NCBI GenBank assembly: GCA_026393585.1 | Contig: JAPKZV010000227.1 | Coordinates: 1-32,581 of the forward strand | From: Actinomycetota bacterium | GTDB lineage: Bacteria; Actinomycetota; Acidimicrobiia; Acidimicrobiales; Ilumatobacteraceae | Reading direction: 5' to 3' | DNA length: 32,581 nucleotides | Shown here: in pieces, positions 25,995-32,581 of the stretch | How positions within the stretch are numbered: position 1 is the stretch's first letter | How the letters are laid out: each line of letters starts with the position of its first letter | Translations under genes and position numbers: made by a program | Notes under the pieces: model-generated | Told to the model about the DNA's origin: nothing | Database searches by the model: none | What the model saw: the letters and a program-made list of their open reading frames with translations, nothing else

Positions 25995-26213
25995 TTACTT
26001 CCCTGCTCCGCTCGCGGCAGCAATTTCGCGCTGACGAATGAGCATGTTGAGTCGGGCGATGTGCCGGCGAACTTTACGAAGTTCGCTTGTTTTGTCGAGC
26101 TGGCCTGTGGCATGACGGAAACGCAAGTTGAGTGCCTCTTGTTTTGAAGCGCGCAACTCTTGCACCAATGCTGCAAGGTCGAGTTCGAGAAGGTCATTAA
26201 TTTTATTTGCCAT
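25995..26213 (-). CDS. rpmC: 50S ribosomal protein L29
   Basis: Helical protein at the tunnel exit that helps dock the signal recognition particle and trigger factor. 72 residues, nearly all helix. [20 protein letters not shown] and [16 protein letters not shown] match the family. It starts 2 bases after the rplP stop. Confidence 0.96.
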   Translation of the reverse strand: MANKINDLLELDLAALVQELRASKQEALNLRFRHATGQLDKTSELRKVRRHIARLNMLIRQREIAAASGAGK

Positions 26214-26215
26214 GA

Positions 26216-26632
26216 TCAGATTGGCTCCTCACGCGTAATGATGCGTGCCTTGATGGGCAACTTCTGTACAGCACGTTCAAGTGCTTCACGAGCGGTTGTC
26301 TCTGATGGGTAAGACAATTCAAAAAGAATGCGACCAGGCTTCACAACAGCAACCCAAAATTCAGGGTTACCTTTTCCTGAACCCATGCGAGTTTCCGCAG
26401 GCTTCTTCGTGACAGGCTTGTCTGGGAACACGTTGATCCAGACTTTGCCACCACGCTTGATGTGGCGGGTCATGGCAATACGAGCAGCTTCAATTTGACG
26501 AGCGGTTAACCAACCTGGCTCGAGAGCTTGAATACCGTATTCACCAAATGCGAGTTCGGTTGCACCCTTTGACATACCACCAGTGCGACCACGGTGGTGT
26601 TTGCGGTGTTTTACTTTACGAGGCATCAACAT
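26216..26632 (-). CDS. rplP: 50S ribosomal protein L16
   Basis: Protein that helps place A-site tRNA, 138 residues. [40 protein letters not shown] and [20 protein letters not shown] are typical. The ATG at 26632 has GGAGGA 9 bases upstream (in the rpsC end); an in-frame ATG two codons later (26626) matches the family N-terminus slightly better but is 15 bases from that site. Confidence 0.96.
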   Translation of the reverse strand: MLMPRKVKHRKHHRGRTGGMSKGATELAFGEYGIQALEPGWLTARQIEAARIAMTRHIKRGGKVWINVFPDKPVTKKPAETRMGSGKGNPEFWVAVVKPGRILFELSYPSETTAREALERAVQKLPIKARIITREEPI

Positions 26633-26637
26633 GATGA

Positions 26638-27522
26638 TCAGTCCTCCGCGCCGCGGAAGTGCGGTGTCTCGTGAGCATCGGTGATACGACGCTCGATGTC
26701 TTCTTCTTCAGCAAGCAAACGTTCAAATTCTGGGTCTGCTTCTTTAATGAGTGGCGCAACTTCTGGCTCAAGAACATCGACGCTCTTTGGCCCGGCGCTC
26801 GAAACTACTTTGCGACCAGCTTGTGACTGACCGGAAGTTTCACCGACTGCCATTGCTGCTTCACGAGTAATTTTGTCATCGTTCTGGCTCTTGTAAGGAA
26901 GGATGTCGCCTTTGTACAGCCACACCTTGATTCCGATACGACCAGAAGATGTACGAGCTTCGCGGAATCCGTAATCGATGTCGGCACGCAAAGTATGAAG
27001 TGGAACACGGCCTTCGCGGTACCACTCTGTGCGGCTCATTTCTGCGCCGCCCAAACGACCTGAGCACTGAATACGAATGCCGAGGACACCATTTTTCTGT
27101 GCATTTTGTACGGCACGCTTCATGGCGCGACGGAAAGCAATGCGGTTCACCAATTGGTCGGCAACACCTTGTGCAACAAGAGCAGCATCGAGTTCAGCTG
27201 TCTTAATTTCCACAATGTTGAGTTGTACTTTTTGGTTGCCAGTAATGCGTGTAAGACCTGTGCGCAGCTCATCGGCTTTTGCACCCTTACGACCAATGAC
27301 GATGCCAGGACGTGCAGTGTGCACATCGATACGCAATTTGTCGCGGGTCCGCTCTACTTCAATGCGGCTTACTGCGCCGTCAGACAAAGCTCCCATAAGG
27401 TACTCACGAATTTTCCAGTCTTCGGTGAGATATTCCTTATATTCGCGTGTGCTGAACCAGCGGCTCTTCCAGTCGGTAGTAATACCGAGACGGAAGCCGT
27501 AGGGATTGACCTTCTGGCCCAT
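26638..27522 (-). CDS. rpsC: 30S ribosomal protein S3 with acidic C-terminal extension
   Basis: mRNA-entry protein with helicase activity, 294 residues. [20 protein letters not shown], the KH motif [15 protein letters not shown] and [13 protein letters not shown] are typical. The family core ends near [12 protein letters not shown] (about residue 215); about 75 more residues, rich in Glu and Asp towards the end, follow. Such extensions are seen in other actinobacteria. One-base overlap with rplV (TGATG). Confidence 0.97.
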   Translation of the reverse strand: MGQKVNPYGFRLGITTDWKSRWFSTREYKEYLTEDWKIREYLMGALSDGAVSRIEVERTRDKLRIDVHTARPGIVIGRKGAKADELRTGLTRITGNQKVQLNIVEIKTAELDAALVAQGVADQLVNRIAFRRAMKRAVQNAQKNGVLGIRIQCSGRLGGAEMSRTEWYREGRVPLHTLRADIDYGFREARTSSGRIGIKVWLYKGDILPYKSQNDDKITREAAMAVGETSGQSQAGRKVVSSAGPKSVDVLEPEVAPLIKEADPEFERLLAEEEDIERRITDAHETPHFRGAED

Positions 27523-28079
27523 CAGTTCTCCTCGTTCGTTTCTGGAGCGTCAGTTGACGTGTTGTCAGATTCTGTTGTTGCTGCAGCGCTTGCTGCAGCA
27601 CGTTGCCGGCTGCGCTCTACGCGAGCACGACGTGCAGCGGTTGCTGGTGCCACTCCGCGACCAGCATTTTTTGCTTGCAAGACTGCAAGACGATCGTCAC
27701 CAAGTTGAGCAACAACCACAGTGATGTGGCAAGTGCGCTTGTTGATACGACCAGCACGACCTTTTGCGCGAGGACGGAAACGCTTGAGCGTTGGTCCTTC
27801 ATCGGCAAAACATGCCTTGACATAAAGTGTTTCAGGGTCGAGTTGATCGTTGTTCTCTGCGTTAGCTACTGCAGATGCGAGCAACTTACGCACAACGTGT
27901 GCTGCTTCACGAGTAGTGAACTGCAAGATCTCGTCTGCTGATTGCACATCTTTCTCACGAATGAGATCGAGTACAGGGCGAACTTTTTTGGCCGACATGC
28001 GTACCCAGCGGGCTACAGCTTTCGTACCTGTTTTCTCGCCTGCAACGAACGAGAACTCATTGAGCTTTGGTCCGGTCAT
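27522..28079 (-). CDS. rplV: 50S ribosomal protein L22 with Ala/Thr-rich C-terminal extension
   Basis: Tunnel-lining protein, 185 residues. [40 protein letters not shown] and [20 protein letters not shown] give the family and the beta-hairpin loop. After about residue 125 a tail of some 60 residues follows, first basic, then rich in Ala, Thr and Glu. One-base overlap with rpsS (TAATG). Confidence 0.97.
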   Translation of the reverse strand: MTGPKLNEFSFVAGEKTGTKAVARWVRMSAKKVRPVLDLIREKDVQSADEILQFTTREAAHVVRKLLASAVANAENNDQLDPETLYVKACFADEGPTLKRFRPRAKGRAGRINKRTCHITVVVAQLGDDRLAVLQAKNAGRGVAPATAARRARVERSRQRAAASAAATTESDNTSTDAPETNEEN

Positions 28080-28360
28080 TACTTGCCCTTCACATTCTTT
28101 TCTTGGCCAGCGTGGAAACGGAAGGTACGTGTTGGCGCAAATTCACCAAGCTTGTGACCCACCATTGATTCGCTGATGTAGACAGGAACGTGCTTGCGTC
28201 CGTCGTGAACACCGATGGTGTGACCCACCATGTCGGGGATCACTGTGGAACGACGCGACCACGTTTTGATGATGCGGCGCTCTGTTTCAGAGTTCATTGC
28301 ATCGACTTTCTTGAGCAAGTGCTCGTCGATGAATGGACCTTTTTTAAGACTGCGAGACAT
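28079..28360 (-). CDS. rpsS: 30S ribosomal protein S19
   Basis: Head protein contacting 23S rRNA bridge elements, 93 residues. [40 protein letters not shown] and [18 protein letters not shown] are near-invariant. Three bases after rplB. Confidence 0.98.
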   Translation of the reverse strand: MSRSLKKGPFIDEHLLKKVDAMNSETERRIIKTWSRRSTVIPDMVGHTIGVHDGRKHVPVYISESMVGHKLGEFAPTRTFRFHAGQEKNVKGK

Positions 28361-28363
28361 GGA

Positions 28364-29200
28364 TTACCTCCGACCCTTGCCGGAACGACGCCGGCGAACA
28401 ATGAGTTGCTGTGATGGCTTGTTCTTGTCGCGTGTACGACGCTCGGGCTTACCCCAAGGCGACACTGCAGGACGTCCACCAGAAGTTTTACCTTCACCAC
28501 CACCAAGTGGGTGGTCGACTGGGTTCATGGCAACACCACGAGTTTGTGGCTTGACACCCTTCCAGCGGTTACGACCAGCCTTACCGATTTTGATGAGCTC
28601 GTGCTCAGAGTTGCCTACTTCGCCAACAGTGGCGCGGCAATCGATGAGTACTCGACGCATTTCAGTACTTGGCATACGCAAAGTGGCGAACTCGCCTTCC
28701 TTTGCAACAAGCTGAACTGCCATACCTGCAGAGCGTGCAATTTTGCCACCCTGGCCTGGGCGCAACTCAACGTTGTGCACCGTGGTACCAACCGGCATGT
28801 AACGCAACGGCATTGCGTTACCTGGCTTGATGTCTGCACCTTGACCTGAAGAAACATGCTGGCCTACTTCGAGACCCTTAGGAGCCAAGATGTATGCCTT
28901 TTCACCGTCGGCGTAATGCAAAAGTGCAATACGGCACGTGCGGTTTGGATCGTATTCAATAGCAACAACTTTTGCAGTGATTGCATCTTTGTTGCGCTTG
29001 AAGTCGACAATGCGGTACTGCTGCTTGTGGCCACCACCGCGGTGACGAGCAGTCTTGCGACCATATGAGTTACGTCCACCAGTTCGTGGACTTGGAGCGA
29101 GAAGTGTCTTTTCAGGAGTGCTCTTTGTGATTTCTGCGAAATCGGAGACTGTCTGAAAGCGACGACCGGCGCTCGTTGGTTTACGTTTGCGAATTCCCAT
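28364..29200 (-). CDS. rplB: 50S ribosomal protein L2
   Basis: Core 23S rRNA-binding protein needed for peptidyl transfer, 278 residues. [40 protein letters not shown] and the conserved-His loop [19 protein letters not shown] are all present. It starts 25 bases after the rplW stop. Confidence 0.98.
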   Translation of the reverse strand: MGIRKRKPTSAGRRFQTVSDFAEITKSTPEKTLLAPSPRTGGRNSYGRKTARHRGGGHKQQYRIVDFKRNKDAITAKVVAIEYDPNRTCRIALLHYADGEKAYILAPKGLEVGQHVSSGQGADIKPGNAMPLRYMPVGTTVHNVELRPGQGGKIARSAGMAVQLVAKEGEFATLRMPSTEMRRVLIDCRATVGEVGNSEHELIKIGKAGRNRWKGVKPQTRGVAMNPVDHPLGGGEGKTSGGRPAVSPWGKPERRTRDKNKPSQQLIVRRRRSGKGRR

Positions 29201-29225
29201 GACGTGGTTCCTTGGTTCCTAACGA

Positions 29226-29516
29226 TCAGCTCTCGAACAACGGAATTTCGTTGCCGGCTACAAGCGTGACGACTGCGCGCTTTGAATCTTTACGTGCGCC
29301 AACGCGGTTGGTACCACGTGTGCGACGTACTTTGCCCTTACGGTTCATTGTGTTCACTTTTGCAACCTTGACGCCCCAGATGGCTTCAATTGCATCGTGA
29401 ATTTCTGGCTTACTTGCAGCAGGTGAAACTTCGAAGGTATACACACCGCGTTCGATGAGGGCGTATGACTTCTCTGAAACAATCGGCTTCAAGATGATGT
29501 CGCGTGGATCTTTCAT
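29226..29516 (-). CDS. rplW: 50S ribosomal protein L23
   Basis: Tunnel-exit docking site for trigger factor and SRP, 96 residues. DPRDIILKPIVSEKSYALIE and AIEAIWGVKVAKVNTMNRKG match the family. The ATG at 29516 overlaps the rplD stop by one base (TGATG); the preceding in-frame GTG (29519) lies inside that stop overlap and is less likely. Confidence 0.97.
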   Translation of the reverse strand: MKDPRDIILKPIVSEKSYALIERGVYTFEVSPAASKPEIHDAIEAIWGVKVAKVNTMNRKGKVRRTRGTNRVGARKDSKRAVVTLVAGNEIPLFES

Positions 29517-30136
29517 CACTGAGCTGCTTTCTCAACTGGAAGAGTGGACTTCGAAAAGATGATCCACTCATTGCACAACACGTCGTACGCGTTGAGCTCG
29601 TTCACTTGAATAACTTGTGCGTGAAACAAGTTGCGGAAGCTTTTTGCTACTGCAATATCTTTTGAATCAACCACAATAAGAACTGACGTTGTAATACCGA
29701 GTGCTTCTAAAGTTGCAATTGCTTTTTTAGTGCTTGGCTCGGCGAAACCCCAATCGTCAACAACAACAAGACGCTCGGTGTTGACGCGATCAGATAGTGC
29801 CGACTTCAACGCAAGACGCACCATTTTTTTCGGTGTGCGCTGTGTGTATTTGCGAGGCTTTGGCCCCAGCGCAATACCACCACCGCTGTAATGAGGTGAA
29901 CGGGTTGAACCCTGACGAGCTCCACCGCCACCTTTTTGGTTTCCTGGCTTGTGACCACCACCGGAAACTTCTGCACGAGTTTTCGTGCTTTGCGTACCTG
30001 CACGACGATGTGCAAGCTGCGCAGTAACAACTTGGTGCATTACAGGAACATTTGGTTGAACACCGAAAGTTGAAGCGTCGAGTTCAACTGTTCCTGAATC
30101 TTTACCTGAAGTGTTTTTAATAGTTATGGTTGTCAT
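29516..30136 (-). CDS. rplD: 50S ribosomal protein L4
   Basis: Tunnel protein and, in E. coli, repressor of the S10 operon through its leader. 206 residues. The extended loop THRRAGT-like region with GGGHKPGNQKGGGGARQGST and YTQRTPKKMVRLALKSALSD is diagnostic. It starts 4 bases after the rplC stop. Whether it regulates the structured leader before rplC is unknown. Confidence 0.97.
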   Translation of the reverse strand: MTTITIKNTSGKDSGTVELDASTFGVQPNVPVMHQVVTAQLAHRRAGTQSTKTRAEVSGGGHKPGNQKGGGGARQGSTRSPHYSGGGIALGPKPRKYTQRTPKKMVRLALKSALSDRVNTERLVVVDDWGFAEPSTKKAIATLEALGITTSVLIVVDSKDIAVAKSFRNLFHAQVIQVNELNAYDVLCNEWIIFSKSTLPVEKAAQ

Positions 30137-30140
30137 GACG

Positions 30141-30779
30141 TCACTTCGCCTTCACTGCGTTGCGCACAATGACAACGCCACCGTTTGGTCCGGGAACCGA
30201 ACCCTTTACCAACAACAAACCACGCTCCATGTCGGCTTGGACAACTTCCAAGTTGAGAGTGGTGACTTGGTCGTGACCCATGTGACCAGCCATTTTCAAA
30301 CCTTTGAAAACGCGACCAGGAAATGAGCATGAACCAATTGACCCTGGGGCACGGTGATGCTTGTGGTTACCATGGCTTGCGCCTTGGCCAGCGAAGTTGT
30401 GACGCTTCATACCACCGGCAAAACCTTTACCGCGGCTCACTGCAGTGACGTCGACGCGCTCGCCGACTGTCAATGTGTCGACGGCAATTTCTTGACCGAC
30501 AACAAAGCCATCGATGGAGTCGAGTCGTAACTCAACTATACGACGACCAGGAGCAACGCCAGCTGTAGCAAAATGCCCAGCTTCTGGTTTGGTTAATTTC
30601 TTTGCGTCCTTGGAGCCATAGGTAACTTGCACGGCGGTGTACCCGTCGCGCTCACCTGTTTTGACTTGGACAACGCGAGCAGGTTCGACACGAAGCACAG
30701 TGACGGGGATGACGCGCTGGTCATCGCCCCACACTTGTGTCATGCCGACCTTTTCGCCGACGATCGCTTTTTGTGCCAT
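30141..30779 (-). CDS. rplC: 50S ribosomal protein L3
   Basis: Early-assembling protein near the peptidyl transferase centre, 212 residues. AIVGEKVGMTQVWGDDQRVI, the long loop SRGKGFAGGMKRHNFAGQGA, and GSCSFPGRVFKGLKMAGHMG are typical. ATG at 30779 has GAGGG 8 bases upstream. It is the first gene of this ribosomal unit because rpsJ, normally directly upstream, is not there. Confidence 0.97.
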   Translation of the reverse strand: MAQKAIVGEKVGMTQVWGDDQRVIPVTVLRVEPARVVQVKTGERDGYTAVQVTYGSKDAKKLTKPEAGHFATAGVAPGRRIVELRLDSIDGFVVGQEIAVDTLTVGERVDVTAVSRGKGFAGGMKRHNFAGQGASHGNHKHHRAPGSIGSCSFPGRVFKGLKMAGHMGHDQVTTLNLEVVQADMERGLLLVKGSVPGPNGGVVIVRNAVKAK

Positions 30780-31013
30780 AACGGCAGCCCTCTTCGTTGT
30801 TGTATTAGTGGGTTGTTGTGTCTTCTAGTTGTCTATTCACGCAAATGCTCCGCGCGGCAGGCCGGCGGAGCACGTATTTCAGTTGTTGCTATGTGGTACC
30901 CGCCGGACGGGCGCACACAGACGTCGGTTGTAGAACAGTTGCCGTTGGGTCTCCCCTCGGGCAGACGGAAACTCTATCGGGGGGAACTCCTCGTCCCACC
31001 CCCCAATCCAAGA
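30780..31013 (-). other. Non-coding leader of rplC in place of rpsJ, with predicted hairpins
   Basis: 234 bases with no convincing gene. On the minus strand from the dioxygenase side: a hairpin with six G paired to six C (30999-31004 with 30979-30984, 14-base loop), then a strong hairpin at 30846-30872 (8-bp stem starting TGCTCCGC, one bulge, 3 more pairs) about 70 bases before the rplC ATG, then an A/C-rich unstructured stretch before the ribosome binding site. I found no promoter I trust. The layout resembles an autoregulatory ribosomal-protein leader, but no known class is recognised. Confidence 0.5.
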
Positions 31014-31068
31014 AGGGTTCTCGGCGCGGTATGTCCCGGAAAACGGGACATACCGCGCCGAGAACCCT
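31014..31068. repeat. Dispersed 25-bp inverted repeat, copy 2
   Basis: Perfect 25-base arms (31014-31038 and 31044-31068) around a 5-base loop GAAAA. The arm core is the same GGGTTCTCGGCGCGGTA as in copy 1 at 998-1052; arms differ from copy 1 at a single base. It abuts the dioxygenase gene: the first base of the TGA complement (31068) is the last base of the arm. No T tract follows on the minus strand (TTCTTGG). Confidence 0.95.
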
Positions 31069-31871
31069 CAGTTTGTGAGGGGGAAACGGGCTTCGTCGAG
31101 GAGATCGCCTGGGTTGAGGCCATTGTCAGGGAATGGCGGCGAGGTGGTCCAGGGTCGCTGCGCCCAGCGCGCATCGTCACCCACATAGCGAAAACTCACC
31201 ACTCTGCGGCCTGCGTTGTGGTGCTCTGTACCCGGGGCGCTGTGCAGGGTGCGAAAGTGAAAAGCGACGACATCGCCCACTTCGGCGGGGAAAAGACCGA
31301 TATTAGGGTCATTTTCCAATATTTCGTGGTCGGGCAGGTGTTCAAAACCTTGTGCATTTGTGATATATGCCTCTTGGTTCACAAATTTTCGGGGAATGAA
31401 GCGCTTCCCCCAGCGGTGGCTCCCCCGGATGCAGCGCAGGGCAATGGACGCAGGAACGGGGTCGAGGGGAACCCATAAGCTGACGTTTTCCACTCCATCG
31501 ACCCCGTAATACGGGTCGTCATGGTGCCAAGGGGTGGGGGTCACGGTTCCTGCTTCTTTCACCAGTACGTGCTCGTGGAAGAACCGTGGTCGTGCCACCC
31601 CCAAGAGCCCAGCAGCAAGGCCTGGGAGGACCCCAGTGAGCGCCGCGCGTTGAAACGCGGGAATGGTGTGCCAATTCACATAGTCGTCGAAAAAGCGACC
31701 CCCTGAACCTGAGGGTGTGTACTCATTGGCCAACGCACTTGGTGAGCTCATATTGGCCCTCACTCCAGCACCCAGTTCTTCAATGAGTTCGCTCGGCAAC
31801 ACATTGCGCAACACCACCACACCATCTCGTTCATATAACTGAACGTGCTCTTGTGTGACGTGTTGTTGCAT
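31068..31871 (-). CDS. PhyH-family Fe(II)/2-oxoglutarate dioxygenase
   Basis: Non-haem iron hydroxylase of the phytanoyl-CoA dioxygenase family, 267 residues, cytoplasmic; substrate unknown. The iron ligands His and Asp are in TPWHHDDPYYG (about residues 116-126), and the distal His is in FRTLHSAPGTEHHN; the following RRVVSFRYVGDD has the Arg expected to bind 2-oxoglutarate. The N-terminus YERDGVVVLRNVLPSELIEE is typical of the family. ATG at 31871 lies 3 bases after the htrA stop; GTG at 31874 is also possible. The gene is about 59% GC, clearly above htrA (about 46%), and its stop overlaps the dispersed palindrome. It could act on a lipid or a compatible solute; the sequence does not decide. 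Confidence 0.88.
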   Translation of the reverse strand: MQQHVTQEHVQLYERDGVVVLRNVLPSELIEELGAGVRANMSSPSALANEYTPSGSGGRFFDDYVNWHTIPAFQRAALTGVLPGLAAGLLGVARPRFFHEHVLVKEAGTVTPTPWHHDDPYYGVDGVENVSLWVPLDPVPASIALRCIRGSHRWGKRFIPRKFVNQEAYITNAQGFEHLPDHEILENDPNIGLFPAEVGDVVAFHFRTLHSAPGTEHHNAGRRVVSFRYVGDDARWAQRPWTTSPPFPDNGLNPGDLLDEARFPLTN

Positions 31872-31874
31872 CAC

Positions 31875-32581
31875 TCAGCCTGTTGTTGTGCGTTCGGTGA
31901 GTGTTGCCTTCACAGTGATGATCTCTTTGCCGCGTTCCAATTTCATCGTGATGGTTTCTTCTGGCAATGCATCACGAACGATGGCAATCATTCCTGCACG
32001 TCCGGTAATGGGTTCATCATTAATTGCCAACACCACATCACCTTCCTTCACACCAGCTTTTGCTGCTGGTGATCCAGATTGAACGTTTGCGATAACTGCG
32101 CCTTGCCCACCGTCATCACGATCAGAAAGACCTACGCCTAAATAACCTTCCTTGCGTTTTTCACCATTGGCCTGCTTCCGCAAAAGTTCCACAACGCGTA
32201 AAACTTCTTTTGTAGAAACTGCAAACCCAATATTGTTTGCCGCAGTGGAGTTGTCACCACGAGCAACAGCAGTATTGATGCCAACAACTTCTGCTTTGTA
32301 ATTCACTAATGGTCCGCCTGAGTTACCCGATGAAATTGCTGTGTCGGTTTGAATCAAACCATTTAATGCGCCATTTTCAGTGGTAATAGTGCGATTCAAC
32401 GCAGATACGATCCCCGTTGTCACACTTGGTCCACCGTCGAGAGTCAGTGCATAACCCCTTGCAATAACAGCCTCACCAATACGACTAGCTTGCGGATCGG
32501 CGAATTGTGCTGCCTTGAAAGGGGTGCCTTCAAGTTTTCCGAGTGCACGGTCATTGCCAGCCTCAGCTGCTAACACCTTTC
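31875..32581 (-). CDS. HtrA/DegP-type serine protease with PDZ domain, 3' part only
   Basis: Envelope quality-control protease of family S1C; the N-terminus lies outside the window. About 235 residues are visible: the strand with the triad Asp (AGNDRALGKLEG), the nucleophile loop TAISSGNSGGPLV, NNIGFAVSTKEVLRVVELLR, then one PDZ domain beginning GYLGVGLSDRDD and containing GSPAAKAGVKEGDVVLAIND. The His of the triad and any signal or membrane anchor would be upstream. It is probably cotranscribed with the dioxygenase. Confidence 0.94.
   Translation of the reverse strand, partial: KVLAAEAGNDRALGKLEGTPFKAAQFADPQASRIGEAVIARGYALTLDGGPSVTTGIVSALNRTITTENGALNGLIQTDTAISSGNSGGPLVNYKAEVVGINTAVARGDNSTAANNIGFAVSTKEVLRVVELLRKQANGEKRKEGYLGVGLSDRDDGGQGAVIANVQSGSPAAKAGVKEGDVVLAINDEPITGRAGMIAIVRDALPEETITMKLERGKEIITVKATLTERTTTG

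Noticed and set aside
30780-31013. A diverged or truncated rpsJ before rplC
   Set aside because: No frame in this stretch shows S10 motifs and the sequence is too short for a full S10 with its spacing; it is non-coding and hairpin-rich.
30627-31478. 283-codon plus-strand open frame across the rplC start, the leader and the dioxygenase
   Set aside because: It reads through the palindrome and the antisense of two real genes, and shows no domain or ribosome binding site.

Overview
The window is a continuous stretch of an actinobacterial chromosome, and every gene I can support reads on the minus strand. The ribosomal proteins, the two CIRCE operators at groES and the rplM-rpsI-glmM-glmS-acpS-nnr-alr-tsaEB-rimI-tsaD-groESL order are actinobacterial. 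The moderate GC (about 45-52% in most genes), the zinc-binding S14 and the unusual long GlmS suggest class Acidimicrobiia, perhaps a freshwater or marine Ilumatobacteraceae-type lineage. The class-level placement is an inference, not a measurement.

Read in the direction of transcription (from high to low coordinates), I see five apparent transcription units. (A) 32581-31071: the 3' part of an HtrA-type secreted protease, then a PhyH-type Fe(II)/2-oxoglutarate dioxygenase. (B) 30779-19517: the S10/spc ribosomal genes rplC-D-W-B, rpsS, rplV, rpsC, rplP, rpmC, rpsQ, rplN-X-E, rpsN-H, rplF-R, rpsE, rpmD, rplO, then secY and adk. rpsJ is missing from the head of this unit. (C) 19338-14280: the alpha-type operon infA, rpmJ, rpsM-K-D, rpoA, rplQ, then truA and a GT4-like glycosyltransferase. 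map is missing between adk and infA. (D) 14163-1023: rplM, rpsI, the amino-sugar pair glmM-glmS, acpS, nnr, alr, the tRNA t6A genes tsaE-tsaB-tsaD with rimI, dusB and maf. (E) 842-1: groES and the first third of groEL, under a promoter overlapped by two CIRCE operators.

The units join translation (ribosomal proteins, IF-1, t6A/dihydrouridine/pseudouridine tRNA modification), transcription (RpoA), secretion (SecY, HtrA), cell-wall precursor supply (GlmM, GlmS, Alr) and protein folding (GroESL). Many neighbours overlap by 1-4 bases (TAATG, TGATG, ATGA), which indicates translational coupling.

Six things stand out. First, a GlmS-like protein of about 1140 codons, nearly twice the usual size, is cut by one in-frame TAA, and the second half is left with no good start. 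Second, a perfect or near-perfect 25-bp inverted repeat with a 5-base loop occurs twice, 30 kb apart, each time exactly at the 3' end of a transcription unit (maf and the dioxygenase). Third, infA appears to start at CTG behind a perfect AAGGAG. Fourth, rpsJ is replaced by a roughly 230-base structured leader. Fifth, a terminator-like hairpin lies inside the first codons of truA. Sixth, the last genes of all four units whose 3' ends are visible become GC-rich (about 60%) towards their ends. I found no mobile-element genes, CRISPR arrays, tRNA or rRNA genes.
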